Source: Balamuthia mandrillaris (taxonomy: Eukaryota; Discosea; Longamoebia; Balamuthiidae). Taken from it: a stretch of 64,000 nt of DNA. Of the stretch, positions 15,074-25,912 are shown piece by piece. Position 1 is the first letter of the stretch, and every line of letters starts with the position of its first letter. Where the stretch lies: assembly GCA_031835245.1 (NCBI GenBank), contig JAVKOQ010000058.1:124001-188000 (forward strand). The letters run 5' to 3'. The notes under the pieces were generated by a model. The model did no database searches. It worked only from the letters and a program-made list of their open reading frames with translations, and was not told where the DNA came from. A program made the translations under genes and the position numbers.

Positions 15074-16469
15074 ATGAAACTTTTTGGCGAAAACGCCATA
15101 AAGAGGTTTGAACATGGCGGAATTCTCAAAAAGAGCCAAAAAGTATCAATTGCCCTCCAAAAAGAAAGAATGAAGAACGATGGTTACGTCTACTACGACA
15201 CGGTTGCTGCCTTGTCGACGTCCGGTTGCTCCTCCTCCTCCTCCTCTGGCACCACTCTCACTCTTTTAGATTTCTACACTCGCAAGCACGGCCACTTCCC
15301 TCCCGCGACTTGGCTGGACAGGATAAGGAAGGGCCACGTGAGAGTGGAGGGACAGGTCGTCACCGACGAGAACGCAACGCTGCTCGAGGGGCAGAAACTG
15401 GAGTACCATCGACCCGCTTGGTTCGAAGACAATGTGCCGTTGCTCACTGATGAACATGTACTGTTGGTCGACGACGACTTCATCGTCGTTAACAAGCCCT
15501 CTGGTAAACCCCTACATTTTACAGTTTTGCTTTCTCTCTCTCTCTCTCTCTCTCTTTGCTTGGCAAAAAAAAAAATGTCTTCTAATCTTTGTTTTGAGGG
15601 TTTTGTTCAAAGGGCTGCCAGTGTTGCCTGGAGGAGGCTTCCTGCAGAACACCATGCTGCACATGTTGCGGCAGCGCTTTGGCGAGGGGTTGAGTCCCAT
15701 ACACCGGCTTGGTAGAGGCACTTCCGGTGCCATTCTCTGGGCCAGGAACAAGCGAGCTGCTCGAGCGTTGGGCAAGAGTATGCAAGACCATGCTATGAAA
15801 AAAGTGTACCTTGCTCTTGCGCAAGGTGCGCTCCTGTTTTCTCTGTTCCTTTTCTTCTTTACTCCCTTCTCAGTGCTTTCGTTATATTCGACACGTCACA
15901 CATGCACAGGTACAACGATGGAGGATAAATTCACGATAAACAGACGGATAGGTCCGGTGGAGTATCCTCTCTTGACCTTCACAAGAACCATTCATGCCGC
16001 CTCTGACGATGGCAAACCTGCCGTCAGCCATTGCACCGTCCTCAACAGGGACGAGCCTGGAGATCGTTCCTTGCTGCAGGTTCGAATCGAGACGGGAAGG
16101 CCTCATCAGATACGCATTCATTTGGCCTCTCATGGCTTCCCTTTGTTAGGTGATCCATTGTACACCAAAGGTGGTGTTCCTTATTCTTCCTTCACGTCAT
16201 CCCCACCTCCTTCTTCTCTGGGTAATGATGCCAAAGAAGACGAAGAGAGAGAAGAGAACGAAGAGAAAGCCGGCGAGGAGCGTGGCGCTCTCCCAGGAGA
16301 CCTCGGCTACTACCTCCACTCTTGGAGACTGTCGTTCCCACACCCTTCCAACCCAAACCACATGGTCAAAGTGCTATGCCCCCCTCCCCCTGAGCTGGAT
16401 CCCGCATCCTTTGGGGGCACAGCCCGTATGGGAACAGAAGAGGAGAAGGAACATAACTCCGAGAACTAG
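15074..16469 (+). CDS. RluA-family pseudouridine synthase homologue with HRLGR motif
   Basis: The family isomerises uridine in RNA. Exons: 15074-15503, 15613-15825, 15910-16469; 1203 nt, 400 aa, phases agree. N-terminal S4-like segment (LLDFYTRKHGHFPPATWLD, GHVRVEGQVV), then DDDFIVVNKPSGLPVLPGGG, the catalytic-site motif PIHRLGRGTSGAILWA, KKVYLALAQG, and the RIETGRPHQIRIHLASHGFP motif followed by GDPLY. The C-terminal ~90 residues hold an acidic insert and a GYYLHSWRLSFPHP strand typical of the family. RluA enzymes normally have Asp after HRL; here it is Gly. Either activity is lost or changed, or this belongs to a subfamily with that variant (I recall HRLGR in some plant members but cannot verify it). 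A short duplication follows the stop. Confidence 0.9.
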
Positions 16470-16796
16470 CCGTTAACCAGCTATAACTCCGCAAACTAGC
16501 CGTTAAATAAATGAATTATTGCCAAATAAATACCGCTAGCCCAAAATGGGGCAAAAAAGTTCCAAGAAAGAGTAGCGGGCACAAGGAGAGGCGGAAGCAA
16601 GAAGGAGAATTCTTATTTGTGTGTGAGCGAAAGGGACCCAACAAAAACACATTCCTTCTCCTACCCCCCCTTCTTCCGTTTTGTTTTTCGTTTAATGAGG
16701 TGTTGTCGGTGGTGACAAGCAACGAATTTTTTTTTGGTTGGAAGAGGGGAACAAAAACAAAATCCAACGCTCACCTGCACAAAATACACACAAAAC
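16470..16796. other. Intergenic with a short tandem duplication
   Basis: A ~27-bp unit containing ATAACTCCG and AACTAGCCGTTAA is present twice in tandem at about 16454-16507, the first copy supplying the stop codon of the preceding gene. The remainder is the promoter of the next gene; no other gene is seen. Confidence 0.5.
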
Positions 16797-17879
16797 ATGG
16801 AAGGAGCAACCACTTTGACGAGCTCTCCGCGGCTCACGATGACCTCGCCTGCTACGTTTTGTTTTTCATCACCACCCGCCACTGCCTCTTCGTTTTCTAC
16901 CCTTTGGCCCTGCAACAACAACGACAACAATCAAAGCATGACCTTTGCAGTGGGCCAGGTTCGGCCACGAGAGGATGACTGTGATAAAGGTTTTTGCTTT
17001 ACGCCTTCCCCTTCTCTATTCAACACATCATCACATGCAAGTTCCTCTTCGTCTACTTTTTGCTTTTCCCTCAACAACGACCCTCACTGTATAACTTCTT
17101 CCCCGAAGGGTCCTTCGTCCTTCCACACTTCTTCCTTTTCTCCATCTGCCACTTCAAACCCTTTTCTTGCTGCTTCTTCTTCTTTCTGCGACAACACACA
17201 AAACTTTGGAGGCTCTGGCTGTTGGCCTTCCTCCACAACTTCTTTCGGTAGCTACTCCACTACTTCCTTTTCAAACAGCAACAACAACACTTTGATGGAT
17301 GTGATGTCTCCTACCAAGAAGCCTCGTCCTTCTGGTTGGGGTCTCTCACAAAAGGCTCGTCACCAACGAGAAGAAGAAGAGGAAGAGGAGGAAGAAGAAG
17401 CAGGTCCCAGCAGCACACGCAACCATCCTTCCTCTTTTCCTTCCTTGCTCACCCCCTTTTCCTCAAGAAAAAGAGGTTTTATGGTTGAAGAATTGCAGCA
17501 ACAAAAAACGGGAGGAGAGGAGGACAACTCCCGGCCAGGCTCTTCCTTGTTCCCTAACAATGCCAGCAACAACATGCAAGAAGAACTACAACAAGAAGGC
17601 AAGGCTCATGTGCGGAGGAAGCTCATTCATAAGAAGCCCGACGCCAAGGACATTCCCAAGGCCAGGCTTGTTGAGGTTAGGTTCGGCTCCGAGGAGGAGA
17701 CCGTACCCGCCAAGATACTCTACAAGGAGCCTTGGGGCGTGCAGGTCATGTTGTTGGAGAGCAAGGAACACCTCGGCGGTGGCGGGGCCATCAAGGGCAA
17801 ACGCTACTGGGCGAAATTCTCTGGGGCCAACACCCCTGTCGCTAATATCCCCATCCTGGAGGCCATGCACGAGTGTTGA
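16797..17879 (+). CDS. Ser/Asn-rich protein with conserved-looking C-terminal domain, unknown
   Basis: Single exon, 360 aa from the ATG at 16797; an in-frame ATG at 16734 would add 21 residues. Residues 1-190 are Ser/Thr/Phe/Asn-rich with dispersed FCF and SFG pieces, then a Glu run (about 207-217) and basic patch (SSRKRGF). The last ~95 residues (from KAHVRRKLIHKKPDAKD, through ARLVEVRFGSEEETVPAKIL, YKEPWGVQVMLLESKEHLGG, KGKRYWAKF) look like a folded beta-rich domain. I do not recognise the family. Lys/Arg clusters (PTKKPRPSGWG) suggest the nucleus (inference). Confidence 0.65.
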   Translation: MEGATTLTSSPRLTMTSPATFCFSSPPATASSFSTLWPCNNNDNNQSMTFAVGQVRPREDDCDKGFCFTPSPSLFNTSSHASSSSSTFCFSLNNDPHCITSSPKGPSSFHTSSFSPSATSNPFLAASSSFCDNTQNFGGSGCWPSSTTSFGSYSTTSFSNSNNNTLMDVMSPTKKPRPSGWGLSQKARHQREEEEEEEEEEAGPSSTRNHPSSFPSLLTPFSSRKRGFMVEELQQQKTGGEEDNSRPGSSLFPNNASNNMQEELQQEGKAHVRRKLIHKKPDAKDIPKARLVEVRFGSEEETVPAKILYKEPWGVQVMLLESKEHLGGGGAIKGKRYWAKFSGANTPVANIPILEAMHEC

Positions 17880-18298
17880 TGCTAACGGTGTTGTGTGTTG
17901 TACCACTCGTTGCAAATATGACCCCTTGCCGAGTTCTTTAGTTTGTTATTTATCAATCGAAATCACGAAGAACAGTAAGGTTTGTTAGTAAGGGCTGTTG
18001 CAGAGAAGAGAGAGAAGAGAGCGCGCTGGAGAGAGCAAAGGGCAGCTAAACTCTAGCAGAGGGGGAGTGAGAGTACCAATGTCGTCATGAAAAAAGAAGA
18101 GGGTTCCCTCCGAAATTTCGTTTCCCGCCAAAACCACTTTTTTTTTTTGGAGGCGAAAAGGGAGCGCGTAAAGAAAAATAAGAGGGGAGGGAGAAACAAC
18201 GAGGGGAAGAAGACAGAGAGTGAAGAGCAGAGAGAGAGAGAGAGAGAGAGAGAAGCGGGTGGCTTGGTGGTACGTAGTGGGAAAACGCGTGAAGCATC
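17880..18298. other. Intergenic, GA microsatellite upstream of condensin gene
   Basis: Contains a GA repeat (about 18226-18253) and other purine-rich stretches before the condensin G2 start. Frames through it are Glu/Arg or Ser/Leu artefacts. Confidence 0.4.
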
Positions 18299-21200
18299 AT
18301 GCAACGGCAGAAAAGGACATTGCTGGATGCTGCGGGTAGCGCAGATCCCGCCACTTTTGTACAGTACATTTGCGATAACGTCGGTATCACCTCTCTTTTT
18401 ATTTTTTAAAGCCCTGCATCTTTTTGGTTTGATGCTGAGTTTTTTTTTTCTTCTTCCGTAAAATATGGCGCAAACGTAGTACAAAGGAGAAGCGAATGCT
18501 CTCTCTGAATTGTTACAGCTATTCACAACGAAGGAGTGGCACGCTTTGTGGAAAGGTGTGCACGGTACGCTCGCCCACATTATCGAGGCTGGCTTCGTTC
18601 TTCCTTCCTCCCAACCCGCAGCGGAAGCGGATCGAGGTTCACTCGCTCAAATACCTTGGTGTGTTTTGTCTTTTCTAGGCTCCTTTTCATTGTTACTTTT
18701 TTTTTTCTCTGCTGTCTTCTGTGCATTTCGTTTACCCTTTCAAAAACAATAACATCTGTAGCGATTTGGGAGCAGCTGGTGACAAAGAAGACGACGATGG
18801 AGAAGAAGGAATAACGCAAGACATGGCAGCCGCCACCTTGGAGGACAGCCATTTGGAGGAGGATGAGGAGGACCAGCAGGATAAAAGGGACGCCAAGCTT
18901 GTCGCCCTCATCGGTCTTCAATACATGGAGGCGGTGGTCCCGCTGATTGAATACTTTCTGCAAGACTCGTCCCACAAGAATGCTTCTCCAGACATGCTGC
19001 TTCAAATATTACGCCTTTTTCATGGTTAGTGCTTTTCCTCTTATTCTCTTGTTCTCTTCTCTCAAGAGAATTGTGTTTAGGAAGTACTGAATCAACAGTT
19101 GTTATGCTTTGCGTACAGACAACGTATTTCTGCAAGTTCACACGATGGCAGAAGAGCTTGGTTCCATCGCACCCATTGAAGCAGAGGAAGTGGAAGGGAA
19201 AGCCATGATGCAACAACTCTTGTTTGGACTCTCCCATTCAATCTGCAACATATGCGAGATGTGGTGGAAGCAAGAGCGCCCTGACAAAGAAGTACTGGTA
19301 CCACACACCATTCTCTTCCTGCTTGCCAATGCCTTGGATGAGGGGGGCAAAGCTGCCGATGTAAAGCGTCTCTATGAGTTTAGAGCCTCGCTCCTTCTGC
19401 TCGATTTTCAAGACGAGGAAAGGTAACTAACTATGCTTTTCCTCCTATTCTTCACACGGCCAAACACAATGTTAACGTTTTAATATCACCGTGTTGTCGA
19501 CAGCTCCCTGACGTTGAAGAGACTGTTGCTGCAAAGTGCGATGCACCCACTGTTCCTTCACACGGCGGATGGCAAAAAGTTTTTGGTGTATTTGTTTGGA
19601 CTTTACCCTCCGTTCATTGACGATCTACACGCCACTATCAAGGCTCAGCTTTTCTCTAGTAACAAAACGATGCTTAAGGCGTATGGCGAAGTCTATTTCA
19701 AGGCGTGGCGATCTGCTGAGGGCGCTTATAAGCTTAAACTTGGTACTTTCCTGGGTTTCTTTTATTGTCTGTTATTGGCTCCTTGTAACGTTTTGGTTGT
19801 TTGCTTTGATGAACTACATAGAGTATGATTGCATCCAAGACCTTATGTCAAATGCTATTCACCTGCAAAATGAAACGTTGTTGGGTGCCATTAGAAGGAT
19901 TCTAAGCTGTTTCCACCAAGAAAAGAAGCAGCGTGGCGTATGCTTTCTTTCTTTCTTAGGCATCTCTTTGCTTGCTTGCGTCCTAACCTACATTCATCTT
20001 AACAGGTGGACGAAATGTTGCTTCGTTTGTACGAACCAATTCTTTGGCGCTCGCTTAAAGTGGCCAACACTCTTGTAAGACGCAATGCAGCACTATTGCT
20101 GTTCGAAGCGTTCCCGATCCAAGACCCAGACAGCCCCGCCAGAGAAGTGGACGAGCAGCTGCAAAAACAGTTTGAGGTGCTGGCGGAGCTGATGCACGAT
20201 CCAGCGGCGGAGGTACGCTGTGTGGCAGCTCAGGGTGTTTGCCGCATCTTGGGAGTGTTTTGGGAGCTCATCCCACTGGCCACAACTCGTGCTCTGTTGG
20301 GAAGCCTCATCAACGAGCTGGCCAGAGACAAGAGTTCCAGCGCCGTTCGAGCAGCTGTCTTTGAAGGTCTTCGCTTCTTGCTGGACAATCACTTGTGCCA
20401 CCCCACTCTCAAGACACTGCTGCCACAGTTGGCCAATCTCATTCACGACAACAGCGAGCGCGTTCGTGGAGCATTTCTCTCTTTGTTATGCGATATTAAG
20501 CAGCTGCGGTCTATACGATTTTATGAGGTGGTCCCTCTGGAGCAACTCCTCGCTCGACTGCCGTTAGAGGCAGTCAGCCATCCTAACGGTCCTCTCGTCA
20601 AGCGCCTTTGTCAGCTTCTTTTGAATTCATACTTTCCCGTTGAGAGAAAGCCTTCCGTTCAGGTCAGTTGTCTTCTGGTATCTTTTTTTTTCACCTTAAA
20701 TGTTTATGTCCGTTCTCACCCTTTTTATTCGGACTTGATACCAAAGGCGAAGCGCTGCGTGGTGCTGCTGCAATGTAATGCGGAAGCAGGACGCGCCTTT
20801 TATTCCAACATACACCATTTTGTGGCTGTCGGCCCGCTCAGCAAATTCGTGGTAACGCTTTATCGTCTCCTTTGCAAGTTTTCTCAAAGGAAGGTTGCCA
20901 AGGAGAACAATGGCCGGCTTGACAAGCGAAGACCAAGAGCCAAGTCTACTAAAGCAGCTGAGACGGAGGAAGGAGTTAATGAAGAAGGAGAACAAGAACA
21001 AGAGGAGGAATTGACAGAACAACTACTTGAAAGCGTGTTGGAGGTGATATGCATCGTATGGGAAGCAATAGCTCCCCTTCTCAAGAAGAAGGAAAATAGG
21101 GGTGCAAAAGACTATCTCTATCAACACTTTCAGGACACTGCATTAGAACAAATAGCGGTCTCGTTGGAGAGCAGCAACGATTGTTCTGTGAGAACACAAG

Positions 21201-23346
21201 AACTGCTACTGCGTCTCGCTGCCCATCTTCCTAAAACGACTATCCCTCAATTCAGTTCCTACTGCGAAAGTCAGCTTGAACTTGTACTGTTCTCTCTCTC
21301 TTTCTCTCTCTCTCTCTCTTTCGCTACTAAACATATATATTCACAGGTGAATGTAGGAGCTCCAGCAATGGAGTATGCACCATTGTTGCGATGCATGTTT
21401 GCTTGGCAACAACAGCACCAAGTGTTACAGCTGATCCACGAGTGGCTGCAATCATGCGAGGAGGTGGGCCACGATGACGATGACGAAGAAACTCCGTTGG
21501 CGCAAAGAAAGCCTTTGGTCGCGCTTCAGCTGTTGAATTGTTTGTTGCAAAAGGAGAGCACGAGGCAAATCATGTTCCCTATTAGTGACAAAGCAACCAT
21601 CCTCACCAACTCTCCATCAGAAGCCATCGACAACATTGTTTCGGATTTGAAGCAATACTGGAAAGCGTTCCGCAGGCAACTAACTCATTCATTGTCAGCT
21701 GGCAACGACGAAGACGATGCAGAAGCGGATAGACAGTACGGTCTTTTACCGCTCTTGTCGCTGCCTGTTCTGTGCCGAATGTTATTGCATATGGCTGGCT
21801 CTGCTCGTGGCAGGTTGGAAGCCCTCGAAGCAGCGCATTGCCGGAATGCCAACAACAAGAAACAGAAGCAGGCGAACAAAAAGGTTACGAAGAAGCAGCG
21901 CAAACAACGAAAAACAGCCAACAAGAAGAACAAACGGAAGCAAGATGAAAATGAGGCTAGTAACAGTGAACACGAAAATGAAGAGGCTAAAGGAGAGGAA
22001 GAGCCAGATGAAGAAGGTGCGCAAATGTTGGTGGAACAAGCAACAGTATGGAAGGAGAAAGCTCTCTCCGTCTTTGCAAAGATGTTGGAATGGACTTTAG
22101 AAACAGTTCTTCCTGCCTACCCTCAAAACAACAATTTAAATAGTGACGACGACCATGAACACAACGAAAACGATAGTGATGGGGAGGCCGCTATGCGACC
22201 AGCCACTAGCGACAATAGCGACGACGATGATGTTGACGACAGTAACAGAGCTAAGCGACGCAGAAGACACAAAAACAGGAATAACATACTGGGAGAGGAT
22301 GGCAATGGAAGTGAGGGAGAGGACTTTGCAACGATGGATTGTGTAACAGAGAATGTAGGCATTATTGCCATCGAGTTGGTAGCTTTTGGGTTGTGCGACG
22401 ACAGCACCACCTCTCAGATCACTGAGTTTGTCAAGGGCTTGCTTGTTGTAAAACGTGCGACTCTCCTCTCCTCTGCTCTGCTCTGCTCTCCTCTTGTCTC
22501 TCATCAACTTAATGAACAGGAGAAAGCTTTGTCTCATCGCTGGCGGTACCATTAGCCGGTCGTCTTTTGTATCACCTCTACCACAAAGGCAGCCACGAAA
22601 CACAAGCAACCATTCTTCTCATCCACATGCTGAAGTCGCCTCTTCCCAAGTCGGCACTACCGCAAGTGGGGGTTATACTTGGCGAGATATTTGGGCTGTT
22701 GCATCACCGTGGAACACTCTCCACCAGTCTTCTCTCTCCCCTGCTCAAGGAGGCCCTCCTTCCGTCCATTAGCTCTCCCTACACCACCAAACCTGGCGGT
22801 TCTGCCCGTTCCTGCAATTCGTTGGCAAGCAGCATCTCCCATCTGCGCCCCAAAGCGGCATTTATGTTGTCTACTATGATGCGATCAGGGCATGTGTTGG
22901 CTGCGCTTGCGGACTCGTTGGAACTGTTGGTTGCAGCAACTGCTGTGCCTTCATCACAAGAATCCCACGACCAAGAAGACGGTGACGATGAAGACCGCAA
23001 TGAAGAAGAACAAAAGCTGACATGCTTCTGGAAGATACTGGAGGTTGTTTCCGTGTTGGTGCATCAAGATGCTGTCGAGGAAGAACCACAACAAGATGCA
23101 ACGGGAAGGAGAGCCCGTGGTGGCAGGTGGAAGAGAAGGCAGGCCGCGTGCACTGCTGTACAGAACTGTTTGAGCGGCATTATGGCCAAGTTTGCGTTTC
23201 TTGGTGGAGTGGCAGCTAACAACGGATTGGTGGACGAAGGTGAAGAGAACCAACATTATTACGATGGAGATAAGCTCTCTGCTGGGATGATCCGAAGGCT
23301 GGCTAATCAGCTGTCCCAAGAGTGTAATCGTGTACTTATGGTCTAA
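18299..23346 (+). CDS. NCAPG2: Condensin-2 complex subunit G2
   Basis: HEAT-repeat subunit of condensin II, which shapes mitotic chromosomes with SMC2/SMC4. Exons: 18299-18383, 18487-18658, 18762-19024, 19119-19422, 19504-19742, 19822-19937, 20006-20662, 20747-21283, 21347-22454, 22520-23346; 4308 nt, 1435 aa, phases agree. Strong family stretches: YDCIQDLMSNAIHL, EMLLRLYEPILWRSLKVAN, RRNAALLLFEAFPIQDPD, KQFEVLAELMHDPAAEVRC, SLINELARDKSSSAVRAAVF, LLPQLANLIHDNSERVRGAF. Large insertions that are Lys/Gln/Asn-rich or acidic lie at about 890-1020 (KKQKQANKKVTKKQRKQRK). Length is longer than the ~1140 aa animal protein because of them. The acceptor of exon 2 may be 18487 or 18490. It converges on the next gene with 72 bp between stops. 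Presence of condensin II argues against a fungus. Confidence 0.93.
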
Positions 23347-23418
23347 GAAATGAACGTTTATCAAGCAGAAGTTTATTTAGGCGGACAAAAAAAATCTAAG
23401 ACAGCAGCCAAAAAGTTT

Positions 23419-25025
23419 TTAGTGAAGTTCATGAAGGGAGCGTTTGCCGATGGCGAAGGAGTGGAAACCAATCTCTTTGAGGGCAGCCTGGTCGAGAATG
23501 TTACGTCCGTCGAACATAAAGGCGGGCTTCTTCATGCCCTCATAGATTTGACCGTAGTCATAGGTCTTGAACTCGTCCCACTCAGTGCAAACGACAATGG
23601 CGTGTGCGTCCTTGGTGGCCTCGATGGCATGGCTAGGGCTGTCGTTGTCCACTACCACGCATGACGGGAACAGGGCCTTAATGTCCGTCTCAAGCACCTT
23701 GGGGTCGTAGATGTAAAGGCTGGCTCCTTCCTCTGATAGGAAGCGGCAGATGTCGATGGCGGGAGACTCACGGATGTCACCCGTGTCCTTCTTGAAAGCA
23801 AAGCCCAGGACCACAATCTTCTTCCTTCTGAGAGTGCCAAACATGTGTTTCAAGATCCTCTCTCCGAATCGTCTCTTTTGGTACTCGTTCATGTGGATGA
23901 CTTGCCTAAAGTACTCTGCAGCCTCGTGCAGGTGAAAGTTCTCGCAAAGGTAGATGAGACCGTTGAGGTCTTTCTTGAAGCAGGAGCCACCCCATCCGAC
24001 GGAGGTCTTCAGAAACTTGGGACCAACCCTCGTATCAGTTCCTACTACATGCGCTACCTCATCGATGTCTGCTCCAGTAGCTTCGCACACTGCTGACAAT
24101 GCGTTGATGGATGAGATCCTACAACAATGCAAAGTATTAGCATTTCAACGACTCTCCTCTCACTAAGATGGCAAGTTACCTTTGTGCCAGGAAAGCGTTA
24201 GCAGCCAACTTGGCCAATTCAGAGGACCAAAGGTTGGTAGTAAGAATCTTGGCCTTGGGAATCCAGTGCTCATAGAGCCAGGACACACGTTCAATGGCGT
24301 ACCGACCATTTTCCGTGGAAGCATCTCCTCCGATGAGCACACGGTCTGGGTCAGTCAAGTTCAAAACAGCAGAGCCCTCTGCCAAAAACTCGGGGTTGGA
24401 TATCACTTGGAACTCCGTCTTCGTAGACTTGCGGCTGGCATACAAAATGCTGCGAACGTGCTCCGCGGTGCACACTGCGCAACACAACCGCTAGTTAATA
24501 AACCGTGATATGAGGGTGAAGGAGTGGGCGGATGAATGGAAGTAGATCCAGCGCAATTTTGATTTGTTTTGTTGGGGGAGAGGAGGGAGAGGGAGAGGGA
24601 GAGAAAGTACCAGGGACAGTAGATTTTTCAACGATAATGTAAAGACGCTCCTGGTCGGCACTCCTGGCGATGGAACGAGCGACAGCCTCCCAAGCGGTGA
24701 GGTCGTAGGCGCGTCCAGCACCGTAGCCGAATTCCTTTGTTCCGGTGTTGACAGCGATGAAAATGACTTCAGCCTCTCGTATTTCCTGCTCCCTGTGTTC
24801 GCAAGTGAAGAAAAGGTTTTTGCCGCGCACTTCCTCCACGATCTCCTGCAAGCGTGGTTCGTAGATGGGAAGAGTAGGAGAGTTCCATGCGTTGATGCGC
24901 TCCTGGTCAATGTCAACCACCGAAACTCGGCAGTCAGAGCACTTTTGGGCGAGGATGGGCGCTGTGGTACCGCCCACATAGCCAGCTCCGATGCAGCACA
25001 CGCGGGACGACCAAGATTCAGACAT
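23419..25025 (-). CDS. UGDH: UDP-glucose 6-dehydrogenase
   Basis: Oxidises UDP-glucose to UDP-glucuronate with two NAD+, feeding glycan synthesis. Exons: 25025-24611, 24474-24180, 24118-23419; 1410 nt, 469 aa, phases agree. Motifs: NAD-binding [75 protein letters not shown], catalytic-Cys motif [42 protein letters not shown]. All expected catalytic residues are present; the usual GFGGSCF reads GWGGSCF. Length fits animal and plant enzymes. Cytosolic by lack of a targeting sequence. Confidence 0.96.
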
Positions 25026-25912
25026 TGTTGTGTGTTGTGAGTGTGGTGGTGGTGGTGGTTTTCTGTGTGTATTATTTGTAAGAAGAAAAAAAAAAGGTTT
25101 TTAGCGTAACAAAAAAACAAAAGTGCAACAAACGACTACCGCCCCCCCAACGCACCCCCCCAAAAACAAAAACAAAAACAAAAGTGACAGCACGCCAAAT
25201 ATGTCTCTCACACACGCACACGCGCTGACGCCGCCCCAACCACCGCCGCCGCCACTTCAAAGCAGCAGCAGCAGCACCTGTCTGTCAATTGACAAACAGC
25301 TTGTCACGCGTGTGTGTGGGATCACGGGATAGAGCACCCCTCCTCTAACAAACAACAAAAACAAAAACAAAAACAAATGCCAAACATACGAACCGGTAGC
25401 GGACAAGGGGTTCAACAAAAAAACCTGTCAGGGGCTTGTTTGTTTGTGAGCGTTGTGTTGGCAAAAGAGAAAAAGAAAGAAAAAGAGAAAATAAATAATA
25501 ACTGGCCGTTACCTTATTTAGGACTTGCACGATCCCTCTCTTCTCTTTGAATGGCCATTGGCCGGCCAAACGCAGATGTTCTTTCTTTGGGTTGCCATTT
25601 CCTCGTCTTTCCCTTGAAAATGCAACCCAAGGCATACCTTCATTAGCGCCCCCATCCTTTTTTTTTGTTCCATCGGATAGAGGATGGAACAGTTGGGGCA
25701 TCGTTGGTGCACATGGCATTGGCAGGTGCCGCCAAGACCGTCAAAAGAAAACAACCATCTAGAAAACAATTCTACAAATAGAAAAATATGGACAGGAGAA
25801 AAAGAGCAGAGAGAGAAGAAGAAGAAGGAAGAAGAAGAAGAACAAGAAGAAGAAGAAGAAGAAGAAGAAGAAGAAGAAGAAGAAGAAGAAAATGCAACAA
25901 AAAAATACTACA
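25026..25912. other. Intergenic, microsatellites, no gene seen
   Basis: Upstream region of UGDH and downstream region of the DUF4215-type gene. It has short GGT repeats (about 25044-25060), repeated AAAAAC units (25165-25185 and 25353-25376), and an AAG/GAA array (about 25815-25890) ending just before the stop of the next gene. ORFs at 25345-25769 lack recognisable features. Confidence 0.4.

Noticed and set aside
25345-25769. Overlapping minus-strand ORFs between UGDH and the surface-protein gene
   Set aside because: No protein features, no matching exons, and composition like noncoding flank.
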